From MED-G105 sp050331095 (GTDB lineage Bacteria > Pseudomonadota > Alphaproteobacteria > Caulobacterales > Parvularculaceae), in assembly GCA_050331095.1 (NCBI GenBank), contig JBHJHE010000068.1, positions 1 through 35,819 of the forward strand: a stretch of DNA of 35,819 nucleotides. The letters are read 5' to 3'. How positions within the stretch are numbered: position 1 is the stretch's first letter; each line of letters begins with the position of its first letter. The translations under genes were made by a program, and so were the position numbers. Below, in pieces: positions 7,090-14,803 of this stretch. The notes under the pieces are model-generated. The model was not told the DNA's origin, searched no databases, and was given only the letters and a program-made list of their open reading frames with translations.

Positions 7090-8427
7090 ATGGCGTCTAG
7101 CGGCTTTTTCGAGCGTTTCGGCGGCGCGCTCGCGACGGCCGCGGTGCTGATCGGCGTCATCGTCAACCCGTCCGCGCCGGGTCGCGCGCTGGAAAAAGCG
7201 AAATCCTTCAGCCTGCCGCGCACGGCCCTCGCCGACAAACCCTGTCGCGTCGCCGGCCCGACCCTGACGAGCGCCTTCGCCGACATCGAGGACGTCGTCT
7301 CCGTGTCGCCCCTCGGCGGCGTCACCGCGCCCTACGAGCCGCTGCCCGCCCCCTACATCCGCATCAACACCCGCAAGGGCGAGACCGCCTTCGACCGGCG
7401 CGAGACCGCCGCCCTAGCGCCGGCGCGCGCCGACGTCGTCGCCGTGGAGCGCCGCATCCGCCGCAACGAAGAGGGGATCGCCACGAGCCAGTCATGGACC
7501 GTGCATCTGTCGATCTGCGAAGACGTGTCGGTCTACTATGACGACCTCGACGCCGTCTCGCCCGAGCTGATGGAGAAAGTCGGCGGGCTGACGGCTTTCG
7601 AACAGATCGACGGCCCCGACCACACCGGCGTCGCGACGCGCGTGCGCGTGGCGACCGGCGACGCCCTCGGCGTCGGCGACGGTTTCGACGTCGGGCTTGA
7701 GGACCGCTCGGTCTCGCCGGACGATCTCGTGCGGCCCGAGCGCTATCGCACCAACCCGTACGCCGCGGCCCGCCGCCGGCGGGTCGACCCGGCGCTCATC
7801 GCCGCGGCGTCGACCGACCCCACGCGCGCCCAGTGCCCGCTCGACTATCTGCCGAAGCGCGTCGCCGCGGCGTGGACCGGCAAGCTTGGCGACGCCTACG
7901 GATTGCGCAAGGCGAAGGGCGACGACGCTTGCCGCACGGCCCTCGTCGAGGTCGCCGGCGCAGCGCAAGGCGCCTGGTACACCGACGCCGCCCACAATGG
8001 CGCGACCTCGAAACAGAGCGCCATCGCCCTCGCGCCGGACACGATCGACCCCAAGCGGATGATCTTCGCGCTGCACGGCAGGGTGCCGACGCTGGGGCCG
8101 GAACTCGTCGCCCTGCCGCCGAAGCAGCGCGCGGCGCGCGCGGCCGCCGCGAAGGACTTTTTGACGTTCGAGGCGGGCGGCGACGGCGTCAGCGGGGCGG
8201 CGCAGGTCAACACGCCGTTCAAGGACGTTCGCGTCGGCGAGACGCACTGTTATCAGCGCCTGCGCGCCAATTTCGTCGGCCCACGAATTTACGGCGTCGT
8301 CCTTCTCGGTCTCGAAGAGGGCCCCGACGGCCCGGTCATGCGCCTCGAAGCCCGCGGCGACGCCCAGTCGTGCGCCGACCTCGAGGCGCGCGCGTTTTCC
8401 GGGCGCGAAACGCTGTTTTACCGTTAG
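7090..8427 (+). CDS. Secreted protein resembling an inactive M23-type peptidase
   Basis: I do not recognise an assigned family name. The 445-residue product has a hydrophobic N-terminal segment (about 10-26) likely to act as a signal or anchor, putting it in the periplasm. Residues about 88-205 read like the beta-sandwich of M23 (LytM) endopeptidases: YIRINTR, a turn resembling APADG in LAPARADVVAVE, then WTVHLSICEDVSVYYDDLD, VRVATGDALGV and FDVGLED. At the position where active M23 enzymes have the HxH zinc ligand (YYDHLD-like) it has YYDDLD, so metal binding and catalysis look lost. The C-terminal 220 residues are unassigned and contain four scattered cysteines that could form disulfides. 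It is a single gene, with no operon partner on this strand. Confidence 0.6.
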   Translation: MASSGFFERFGGALATAAVLIGVIVNPSAPGRALEKAKSFSLPRTALADKPCRVAGPTLTSAFADIEDVVSVSPLGGVTAPYEPLPAPYIRINTRKGETAFDRRETAALAPARADVVAVERRIRRNEEGIATSQSWTVHLSICEDVSVYYDDLDAVSPELMEKVGGLTAFEQIDGPDHTGVATRVRVATGDALGVGDGFDVGLEDRSVSPDDLVRPERYRTNPYAAARRRRVDPALIAAASTDPTRAQCPLDYLPKRVAAAWTGKLGDAYGLRKAKGDDACRTALVEVAGAAQGAWYTDAAHNGATSKQSAIALAPDTIDPKRMIFALHGRVPTLGPELVALPPKQRAARAAAAKDFLTFEAGGDGVSGAAQVNTPFKDVRVGETHCYQRLRANFVGPRIYGVVLLGLEEGPDGPVMRLEARGDAQSCADLEARAFSGRETLFYR

Positions 8428-8520
8428 GCTCCGGGGGATCAGGTCCTCTCGTTAGATTGCTAACGTTGCGGCGATGGTGAAGATCCACGCCAAAGCAGTC
8501 TCGGAGCTCTAAGAACGTCG

Positions 8521-8817
8521 CGATCTCGCATCGCCCTGACGTAGCCGAACGAGTTCTGGATCGCAGAGGCCGTGGCGAGCGGCGATTACGCCAGCAAGAC
8601 CGAACTTATCAACGACCTCGTCCGACGCGCCCGTCAGCGAGACGAGGAACAGGCGTTCGCGCGCAAAAAGCTCGACAATGCCGAGCGCGGCCGCCTCACC
8701 CCCACGTCAAAAGACGAAATCCGACCCGGCCGCCGCAGAGCCGTCGCCCGCGAACACGCCGTTTATCTCCGTGCGCCGAACGGCGTCGCCGAGATTATGG
8801 CTGTGACACGACACTAA
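8521..8817 (+). pseudogene. Degenerate parD antitoxin fused to the tail of a parE toxin
   Basis: Reading in the frame of 8572, the translation is RIALT-stop-PNEFWIAEAVASGDYASKTEL..., which follows the ParD ribbon-helix-helix pattern (NEFWIAEAVASGDYASKTE, then RRARQRDEEQAF and LTPTSKDEIR). A TAG at 8542-8544 interrupts it, and no in-frame start with a ribosome binding site precedes it. After DEIR the text switches without a stop to RPGRRRAVAREHAVYL and NGVAEIMAVTRH, which match the last strands of ParE/RelE-type toxins. The parE start and its first two thirds are missing. This is best explained by an internal deletion in a former parDE operon. A residual 81-residue frame from GTG 8572 is open, but expression is doubtful. 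Confidence 0.65.
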
Positions 8818-8858
8818 GATGCGGGGCGGCGGCCTTGATCGTCGTCAGCCCCCGCAGA

Positions 8859-9284
8859 TCATCCGCACCAGCTCTTGTTGGCGCCATAGGGCCGGGCGAG
8901 ACCGGCGGCCAGCAGCGCCGCGCCGAGGTCGCGGCCGTCAGCGGCGAGAACCCTAGCGACGACGCGTCCGGCGTACTTGCCGCGACGCACGTCACGAAGC
9001 GCGACGCCGTCGGCGACGTGTCGCGCCGCGAACGCCTTCGCCCGTCTGCCAAGGACGCGCTCGCGGGGGCAGCGAGCGCCGCCGATCTCCGGCGCGTCAA
9101 CGCCGTCGAGGCGCACGGCGACGTCCAGCGACAGGCCGATCCATATCGCCGCCTCGACGCGGATCGTGTCGCCGTCGACGACCCGCACGACGTTCGCATC
9201 CACCGGACCCGGGATTCGATCCGCTGCGGCCGCGCCCGTAGCAGCCAGAGCGATCGCACATGCTATAGTTGCAAGCGTCGACAT
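8859..9284 (-). CDS. Secreted thermonuclease-family (SNase) nuclease
   Basis: A 141-residue staphylococcal-nuclease-like enzyme predicted to hydrolyse DNA or RNA outside the cytoplasm. Residues 1-21 are a signal peptide ending AAA-AD. The mature part shows VVDGDT (35-40, calcium/phosphate side), VRLDGVDAPEI (catalytic Arg58 and Glu66), a CPRER turn, and KYAGR with the third catalytic residue Arg107, so the active site looks complete. ATG 9284 has a GGGAG ribosome binding site just upstream. It is followed by the parDE fossil and preceded by the SdhAF4 gene on the same strand at a 74-base distance. Confidence 0.9.
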   Translation of the reverse strand: MSTLATIACAIALAATGAAAADRIPGPVDANVVRVVDGDTIRVEAAIWIGLSLDVAVRLDGVDAPEIGGARCPRERVLGRRAKAFAARHVADGVALRDVRRGKYAGRVVARVLAADGRDLGAALLAAGLARPYGANKSWCG

Positions 9285-9358
9285 GCTCCCGCATGGGTAG
9301 CATGTTCACAAAACGTTCGTAAAGCCGATAACGCCGGCGACCCGGCCCTTATGGGCGC

Positions 9359-9577
9359 TCAGCTAAAGTCGATCGCCCGGCCCTTGCGCTCCCAGTCGCC
9401 GTAACGCGTGGGATCTGGGCCCGTCGGTCCGCCCCGCTCGTCCGGCTTGTCCGCGTCGGCCTTCGCCGCGCGCCGCGCCGCCGCTTCTTCGAGCGCGCGC
9501 ACTGCTTCGGGCGGCAGATCCGGGCGCGCCGCGCCCGGCGGCGTCTCCCGTCGCGTCGGCTTCTTGTCGATCGCCAT
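9359..9577 (-). CDS. SdhAF4-type succinate dehydrogenase assembly factor (DUF1674)
   Basis: A 72-residue protein with the DUF1674 signature at its C-terminus: GGPTGPDPTRYGDWERKGRAIDF (residues about 49-71). In eukaryotes the homologue Sdh8/SdhAF4 binds flavinylated succinate dehydrogenase subunit A and assists complex II assembly. A similar role in this bacterium is inferred. The first half is charged and low in complexity, with no signal peptide. ATG 9577 is chosen because GAGGAG lies about nine bases upstream; the frame is open further back, overlapping htpX, without support. It is divergent from htpX over 76 bases. Confidence 0.9.
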   Translation of the reverse strand: MAIDKKPTRRETPPGAARPDLPPEAVRALEEAAARRAAKADADKPDERGGPTGPDPTRYGDWERKGRAIDFS

Positions 9578-9653
9578 AGTTGAACGCTCCTCGCAATTAA
9601 CCCATTTCAACGCTTGGTACGTCGCAACACCAACGGATGGACGAACGACACCC

Positions 9654-10592
9654 ATGAACACTTTGCGCACTGGCGTCCTGCTCGCCGCGTTGACGGCGCT
9701 TTTCGGCCTTGTGGGCCTTCTCCTCGGCGGCGCGACGGGCATGTTGCTCGCGCTCGGCTTCGCCGTCGCCTCGAACGCGTTCGCCTACTGGAACGCGGAT
9801 AAAATCGTCCTGCGCATGTACAAAGCGCAAGAGGTCGACCCGGCGAGCGCGCCGGGCCACCTGCGCCGCTACGCCGAGACCACCGCGGCGCTCGCGCGCA
9901 ACGCCGAAATGCCCGCGCCGAAAATCTACGTCATCGAAAATCCGCAGCCGAACGCCTTCGCCACCGGCCGCAATCCCGAAAACGCGGCCGTCGCCGCGAC
10001 GACCGGTCTCCTCAGTATGCTGACGGAAGAAGAGGTCGCGGGCGTCATGGCGCACGAGCTCGCGCACGTCAAAAACCGTGACACGCTGACGATGACCGTC
10101 ACGGCGACAATCGCCGGCGCGGTTACGACCCTCGCCAACTTCGCCATGTTCTTCGGCGGCGGGAACCGCAACAATGGCGGCATCATCGGCGCGCTGGCCA
10201 TCATGATCCTGGCGCCGATGGCCGCCGGGCTCGTGCAGATGGCGATCAGCCGGGGCCGCGAATACGAGGCCGACCGCGTCGGCGCGGAAATCTGCGGCAA
10301 CCCGCAATGGCTCGCCTCCGCGCTCGCGAAGATCTCCAACGGCGCGGCGCGCATTCCGAACGAAACCGCCGAAATGCACCCGGAAACCGGCCAATTGATG
10401 ATCATCAATCCCTTGTCCGGTCAGGGCCGGGACAATCTTTTCTCCACACACCCGGCGACGCAGAACCGCATCGACCGGCTGATGGAGATGGTCGGCGGCT
10501 CCAGCGGCGCGGCGGGCCCCTGGTCCGCGCCCGGGTCCGCGCCCGGGTCCGCATCAGGTTCCGCTTCGGGGTCGCGCGGCCCCTGGGGCTGA
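9654..10592 (+). CDS. htpX: Membrane zinc protease HtpX
   Basis: HtpX is an M48-family inner-membrane endopeptidase that removes damaged membrane proteins. The 312-residue product has two N-terminal membrane helices (about 5-25 and 28-46), the zinc motif HELAH at 134-138, two further hydrophobic segments (about 150-168 and 177-197) and the third zinc ligand in EYEAD at 203-207, followed by STHP near the C-terminal domain. ATG 9654 begins at the family N-terminus MNTLRTGVLLAA; the longer frame from 9408 is antisense to SdhAF4 and rejected. The C-terminal tail ends in a low-complexity APGSAPGSASGSASGS run encoded by short DNA repeats. Confidence 0.95.
   Translation: MNTLRTGVLLAALTALFGLVGLLLGGATGMLLALGFAVASNAFAYWNADKIVLRMYKAQEVDPASAPGHLRRYAETTAALARNAEMPAPKIYVIENPQPNAFATGRNPENAAVAATTGLLSMLTEEEVAGVMAHELAHVKNRDTLTMTVTATIAGAVTTLANFAMFFGGGNRNNGGIIGALAIMILAPMAAGLVQMAISRGREYEADRVGAEICGNPQWLASALAKISNGAARIPNETAEMHPETGQLMIINPLSGQGRDNLFSTHPATQNRIDRLMEMVGGSSGAAGPWSAPGSAPGSASGSASGSRGPWG
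10526..10574 (+). repeat. Short in-frame repeats coding the HtpX tail
   Basis: The 12-base unit tccgcgcccggg occurs twice in tandem and is followed by two diverged units encoding SASG. It gives an A/P-G-S repeat at the C-terminus of HtpX. Length variation by slippage would stay in frame. Confidence 0.7.
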
Positions 10593-10594
10593 TC

Positions 10595-11779
10595 TCAGGC
10601 GGCGCAGCGGCCGGGCCGCGCGACGGCCTCGAGCGCGCCCAGAAGATCGGCGGCCAGATCGTCTGCGTGTTCGAGCCCGATCGAAAAGCGCACAAGCCGG
10701 TCGGAGATCCCGGCCTTCGCCCGCGCCTCCGGCGGCATTGCGGCGTGGGTCATCGCCGCCGGCACGCAAGCAAGGCTCTCGAACCCGCCGAGAGATTCCG
10801 CGATCGTGAAGATCCGCAGACGGCGCAATAGCTCCAGCGCGTCGACGCCCGGCGCGAAATCGACGCTGAACATGGAGCCGAAGCCCGCCTGCTGGCGCGC
10901 CGCGACGGCCCGGCCGGGATGACCTTGAAGCCCCGGATAGTGAACGGCGGCGACGCGCGGGTCCGCCGCAAGGCGCGCCGCGAGCCCGCCTGCGGTCTCC
11001 TGCTGGCGCTCGATCCGGGCGAAAAGCGTGCGCAGGCCGCGCAAGGTCTGGTAGCTGTCGAACGCCGCGCCGGTGACGCCAGTGCAGTTCGCCCACCAAT
11101 ATAACTCCTCGGCGAGCTCCGTCGTTTTGGCGAGGACCGCGCCCCCGACGACGTCCGAATGGCCGTTGATGAACTTCGTCGTCGAGTGGAGGACGACGTC
11201 GCAACCGAGATCAAGCGGGCGTTGCAGGGCCGGCGACAGGAACGTGTTGTCGGCGACCGTCACCGCGCCGACGGCCCGGGCGCGCCGGGCGACGTCGGCG
11301 ACGTCGGTGATCCGCAACAGGGGATTGCTCGGCGTCTCGATGAGAATGAGCTTCGGGCGGCGCGCGAGGCCCGCTTCGAGCGCGTCGGGATCGGTCTGGT
11401 CGACGAAGGCTAGGTCGAAATGGCCTTTTTTCGCGCGCGCCGACAACAAACGGTGCGAGCCGCCATAACAGTCGTGGGGCGCGAGCACGAGGTCGCCCGG
11501 CGAAACCAGGCAGAGGACGAGGTCGATCGCCGACATGCCGCTCGACGTGACGACGCCGCCGGCCGCGCCTTCCAGGTCGGCGAGCGCGCGTTCGAGTTCG
11601 CGCCGCGTCGGATTGCCCGAGCGCGAATAGTCGAACGCCGGCTTTTCCTCCGGATCCGCCCAGCCGAACGTCGCCGACAGATGGAGCGCCGGCGCCACCG
11701 AGCGGTGGGCCGGATCGCGCGCGACGCCTGCGCTGGCGGCGATCGTTTCTGAGCGGTAGGGCAGGTCATGGGTCGTCAT
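10595..11779 (-). CDS. metB: Cystathionine gamma-synthase / O-succinylhomoserine lyase family
   Basis: A PLP enzyme joining an activated homoserine with cysteine to give cystathionine (or with sulfide to give homocysteine) in methionine synthesis. The 394 residues show the Cys/Met-metabolism fold: YSRSGNPTR (tetramer contact and phosphate), SSGMSA, DNTFLSP with the pyridine-nitrogen Asp, and HSTTKFINGHSDV with the Schiff-base Lys202. Near the C-terminus SLGGFESLACVPA and RFSIGLE are typical of MetB. Its start overlaps the metX stop by 4 bases, so the pair is one translational unit. Whether it prefers O-succinyl- or O-acetylhomoserine, or cysteine over sulfide, cannot be settled from motifs. 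Confidence 0.9.
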   Translation of the reverse strand: MTTHDLPYRSETIAASAGVARDPAHRSVAPALHLSATFGWADPEEKPAFDYSRSGNPTRRELERALADLEGAAGGVVTSSGMSAIDLVLCLVSPGDLVLAPHDCYGGSHRLLSARAKKGHFDLAFVDQTDPDALEAGLARRPKLILIETPSNPLLRITDVADVARRARAVGAVTVADNTFLSPALQRPLDLGCDVVLHSTTKFINGHSDVVGGAVLAKTTELAEELYWWANCTGVTGAAFDSYQTLRGLRTLFARIERQQETAGGLAARLAADPRVAAVHYPGLQGHPGRAVAARQQAGFGSMFSVDFAPGVDALELLRRLRIFTIAESLGGFESLACVPAAMTHAAMPPEARAKAGISDRLVRFSIGLEHADDLAADLLGALEAVARPGRCAA

Positions 11780-12795
11780 TGCGTGGTCTCCTCAAGAAAA
11801 GCGCGGATCGGCGCGCCGATGGCGGCCGTCTCCTTCAAAAAGGCGTCATGTCCGTAAACGGATGAAATGATTTCGAGGCGCGCGCGTCCGCCAAGGCGCG
11901 CGCGGGTCGCGGCGACGTCGGCGAGCGGAACGAGCCGATCCTCCGCGACGCCGACCAGCAAGCTCGGCGCGACGATGCGCGCGGCGTCGACGCGGTGGCG
12001 GTCGATGGCGTTCGACAGGGTGCGGTAGCGCGCGGCGCCGTTCTGGGCCGCGTACGCCGCGCCGCGGCTTGCCAGATAGCTTTCGACGGCGTCGGGCCCG
12101 TCGAACCGCGCGGCGAATTCATCCGCTGTGCGATAGGTCGTCATGGCGAGTTCCCGGGCGATTGCGACGGCCGTCGTCTCCTCGCCCACGGCGAGCCCCA
12201 GGTCGAGCACGCGCCGCTGGACGCGCCGCAACGCGGTCGCCATGGGGCGCGGCCGGTCGCCGGCGCTGACGGCGACGAGCTTGCCGACGCGCGCCGGCTC
12301 GCGGGCCGCGAAGGCGAGGCCGACCATGGCGCCGAAGGACGCCCCGACGAGCGCATCGACCCGCTCGATTTCAAGCCCGCGCAAGGCGATGGCGAGAAGA
12401 TCGGCGTAGTCCGCCGTCGTTAGATCGACGGGCGTCGCGGGCGAGAGCGGCGCGAAGTCGAGGCTGACGCAGCGCCATCGGTTGAGGTCGATCGCGCCGC
12501 CTGCGCGCACAATGTCCGCCCACCAACCGCCGGAGCCGTGTTGGGATCGGGCGACGAACCGGTCAGCGGAGATCCCGCCCAACACGACAGCGACGGGCCC
12601 GTCCGCGCGACCGACGCACGAGATGCGCAGCCATTTATCGTCGATGCGGGCGCCGCGCTCGCCGCGCCAGTGGGCCGGAATCGCCACCTCGCAGAGATGC
12701 TCGCGCGGCTGGTCATGGTCTATGGCCAAGGACGGGGCCAAGGACGTGGCAGAAGACCTGGCGGGCGGCGCAATCGGAATTTCGCAAAGCGGCAT
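11776..12795 (-). CDS. metX: Homoserine O-acyltransferase, MetX-type (probably succinyl-)
   Basis: Activates homoserine as the first committed step of methionine synthesis. The 339-residue protein has the alpha/beta-hydrolase fold of MetX: LGGISADRFV (oxyanion region), the nucleophile elbow GASFGAMVGL with Ser153, and YGHDAFL near residue 315 supplying the His. The coupled partner is a MetB-like lyase and the arrangement resembles the metX-metB pair of xanthomonads, whose MetX uses succinyl-CoA. Succinyl preference here is an inference. ATG 12795 is supported by GAGGAG about ten bases upstream, and no alternative start codon lies between it and the riboswitch. Expression is predicted to be controlled by the SAM-II aptamer in the leader. 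Confidence 0.88.
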   Translation of the reverse strand: MPLCEIPIAPPARSSATSLAPSLAIDHDQPREHLCEVAIPAHWRGERGARIDDKWLRISCVGRADGPVAVVLGGISADRFVARSQHGSGGWWADIVRAGGAIDLNRWRCVSLDFAPLSPATPVDLTTADYADLLAIALRGLEIERVDALVGASFGAMVGLAFAAREPARVGKLVAVSAGDRPRPMATALRRVQRRVLDLGLAVGEETTAVAIARELAMTTYRTADEFAARFDGPDAVESYLASRGAAYAAQNGAARYRTLSNAIDRHRVDAARIVAPSLLVGVAEDRLVPLADVAATRARLGGRARLEIISSVYGHDAFLKETAAIGAPIRAFLEETTQ

Positions 12796-12888
12796 TGGTC
12801 GGCGCTCCTCGTCAAAGCGCCGTGGGACAAAACCGACTTGCGGGAAAACAAATGCGGGAACGGACGAGCGCGTTAGCGCCTATTCCAC

Positions 12889-12948
12889 CCCCCTCGCTTT
12901 AGCGACATTTGTTTCGCGCCCGCAAGCTGAAGGGTCAAATCGGCGCGT
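12889..12948 (-). ncRNA. SAM-II riboswitch aptamer ahead of metX-metB
   Basis: On the minus strand the leader contains CGCGCC-GATTTGACCC, then AGCTTGCG-GGCGCG, AAACAAATGT and CGCTAAAGCGAGGGGG. This matches the SAM-II pattern of conserved GATTTG, CTTGCGG, AAAxAA and GCTAAAG. Stem P1 pairs CGCGCC (12947-12942) perfectly with GGCGCG (12920-12915). The pseudoknot can form between CCCT (12934-12931) and AGGG (12894-12891). It lies 93 bases before the metX start, so simple occlusion of that ribosome binding site is not direct. SAM-V, which shares the same core, is a less likely alternative. Confidence 0.87.
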
Positions 12949-12956
12949 ATCGATAG

Positions 12957-12985
12957 TGTTGCGACAAGGGCGGCGCACCTGTCAA
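12957..12985 (-). promoter_or_regulatory. Candidate promoter of the metX-metB operon
   Basis: A perfect TTGACA lies on the minus strand at 12985-12980. Seventeen bases on, the -10 position reads GCAACA (12962-12957), which is weak. Predicted transcription start is near 12950, two bases from the riboswitch's 5' edge, and this positional agreement is the main support. Confidence 0.5.
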
Positions 12986-13125
12986 GCAGCGAAATTGTGG
13001 CGGTTTCGCGGGACCGCTCCACGCTAGCTCCGGACGCCTGCTAATTTTAGCGATGTTTTAAGCGTCGGCTTTACGACGCCGCTCCTAATCTCAGACGCTC
13101 GCGGCGTCGTCGTTAAGGAATCGCC

Positions 13126-13908
13126 ATGCGCATGGATTTCGGCACCGTCGGCGGCATGCTCGCCGGCCTTTGCGTCGTCGGCCTCGCCATCGTCATGGGC
13201 GGCGCCGTCGCGGTGTTCTTCAACATGCCGAGCTTTTTGATCGTGGTCGGCGGCACGCTGTCTGCGACGATCCTCCGTTTCCCAATCGACGAGGCGTTCG
13301 GCGCGTTCGGCGTCGGGGCGCGAACGGCGTTTTTCGACCAAAGGCGCAGCCCCGGCGAACTTCTGGAGGAGTTGCGGGGTCTGGCGGCCGTCTCGCGGCG
13401 CGCCGGGCCGATCGGCCTCGAGCGCATCGGCGTCTCCGATCCATTCCTCGCCCGCGGCAAGCAGATGATCGCTGACGGACTGTCAGTTGACCAATTGCGG
13501 GGCCAGTTGTCGCGCGAGCGCGAGCTTGAAATGCAGCGCCTCGTCGACGGCGAGAAGATTTTCCGCGCCATGGGCGAATCGGCGCCCGCCTTCGGCATGA
13601 TCGGTACGATTGTCGGCCTCGTCAAAATGCTCTGGACGATGGACGATCCGTCCACGATCGGCCCGGCGATGGCGATCGCGCTGTTGACGACGCTCTACGG
13701 AGCCCTTGTCGCTTACGTGATCGCCCTGCCGATCGCCGACAAGCTCGCCTCGAAGCTCGAAGCGCAGGAGACGAACCTCTCGCTCATCATTGACGGGCTG
13801 TGCCAGATTTCCGAGCGGCGGTCGCCCGATTCTATCACGGACATGCTCATCGCCTACTTGCCCGAGCGCGCGCGCGGCGCTTTCGCGCCGGCGCCGGCGT
13901 CGGCGTAA
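13126..13908 (+). CDS. motA: Flagellar motor stator protein MotA/PomA
   Basis: MotA forms, with MotB, the ion channel of the flagellar stator in the inner membrane. The 260-residue product has four membrane segments (about 8-30, 35-51, 154-170 and 181-203). The cytoplasmic loop carries the acidic/basic rotor-contact cluster SRERELEMQRLVDGEKIF, and the conserved APAFGMIGTIVGLVKML segment contains the channel proline. This layout is closer to PomA-type than to enterobacterial MotA. Start is ATG 13126 with AAGGAA upstream; ATG 13132 is an alternative. motB follows after 10 bases. Confidence 0.92.
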   Translation: MRMDFGTVGGMLAGLCVVGLAIVMGGAVAVFFNMPSFLIVVGGTLSATILRFPIDEAFGAFGVGARTAFFDQRRSPGELLEELRGLAAVSRRAGPIGLERIGVSDPFLARGKQMIADGLSVDQLRGQLSRERELEMQRLVDGEKIFRAMGESAPAFGMIGTIVGLVKMLWTMDDPSTIGPAMAIALLTTLYGALVAYVIALPIADKLASKLEAQETNLSLIIDGLCQISERRSPDSITDMLIAYLPERARGAFAPAPASA

Positions 13909-13918
13909 GGAGCGCGCG

Positions 13919-14803
13919 ATGGCGCCGCGCGCGGCCACTCTCGCGAGCCGACGCACGCGGCCGGCGGGCGGGTTCCGCCCGGCCGGCGGCTGGCTCGTCA
14001 CTTATGCGGACCTGATGCCGATCCTCGTCTGCTTCTTTGTGCTGATCGTCTCTTTCTCCGTACAGGATGAAGTGAAACTCGAAGTGCTCGCCGGCTCCAT
14101 GCGTGACGCGTTCGGCGTCGCGGAGCGCCGGCGCTTCGCGGGCGACGTGCGCTACGAGGGCGTGCCGGAGCGTCGCCAGCCGGCTGACGCCGTGCCGCGC
14201 GTCGAGCCAAGCGGCGCCGGCCTCTCGACGACGCTTAGCGGCGACCCCGCGATCGGCGAGGACGGCGCGAACGCCGCGGTCGATGCGGGGCCGACCCCCG
14301 ACGCCCGCAATCCACGCGCGCCCTATGTCGCCGCCAAGGCGCGCCTCGAGCGCGCGGTTCTCTCAAACCCACTCCTCAAGGACGCGAGCGAGGCGATCAC
14401 CGTCAACCTCGTCGAGGACGGATTGCAGATCGTCCTCGTCGACGTCGCCGGTCGGCCGATGTTCGAGCCCGGCGCGCGCGAGCCGACGCCCTTCGCCCGC
14501 GACCTCCTGGAGACGACGGCCGCCGCCCTCGCTCCCCTTGCGAACCGCATCCTGATCGAAGCGCACGCCGACGCGCGCGGCGCCGGCGCTTACTCGCCGT
14601 TCGACCTCACCGCCGACCGGGCGAACGCCGCGCGCCGGGCGATGGCCGCCGCGGGGCTCCCCGCGGATCGGATCGCCGCCGTCGTCGGGCGCGGCGACGC
14701 GGAGCCTTTGTATCCGGAAGATCCGTTCGCCCCCGGCAACCGGCGTGTCGAGATCGTTCTCGAACGCGCCGCGCCCCTGTTGCCGCCGGACCGATCGCTT
14801 TAG
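13919..14803 (+). CDS. motB: Flagellar motor stator protein MotB
   Basis: A 294-residue partner of MotA. The single N-terminal membrane helix contains TYADLMPILVCFFVLIVSFS, where Asp31 is the expected proton-carrying residue. A plug/linker region with a proline- and alanine-rich stretch follows. The C-terminal OmpA-like domain (about 185-285) has IEAHADARG, LTADRANAARRAM and GNRRVEIVLER and should bind peptidoglycan. The start at ATG 13919 has AAGGAG about seven bases upstream; the frame extends back into motA but without support. Its stop overlaps, tail to tail, the stop of the LOV gene by 4 bases. Confidence 0.92.
   Translation: MAPRAATLASRRTRPAGGFRPAGGWLVTYADLMPILVCFFVLIVSFSVQDEVKLEVLAGSMRDAFGVAERRRFAGDVRYEGVPERRQPADAVPRVEPSGAGLSTTLSGDPAIGEDGANAAVDAGPTPDARNPRAPYVAAKARLERAVLSNPLLKDASEAITVNLVEDGLQIVLVDVAGRPMFEPGAREPTPFARDLLETTAAALAPLANRILIEAHADARGAGAYSPFDLTADRANAARRAMAAAGLPADRIAAVVGRGDAEPLYPEDPFAPGNRRVEIVLERAAPLLPPDRSL

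Larger units (their letters stand above)
12796..13125. other. Gene-free interval between metX and motA
   Basis: The left half is the metX leader: SAM-II aptamer, a small GCGC-TAAC-GCGC hairpin just after it (about 12868-12879) that could be part of the expression platform, and the GAGGAG site. The right half (12990-13125) is the motA upstream region, holding a perfect inverted repeat GCTAA-TT-TTAGC at 13040-13051 and an AAGGAA ribosome binding site. No open frame with coding character was seen here. Confidence 0.7.

Noticed and set aside
9408..9653. N-terminal extension of HtpX
   Set aside because: This part is antisense to the SdhAF4 gene and lacks HtpX homology; the family N-terminus begins at 9654.
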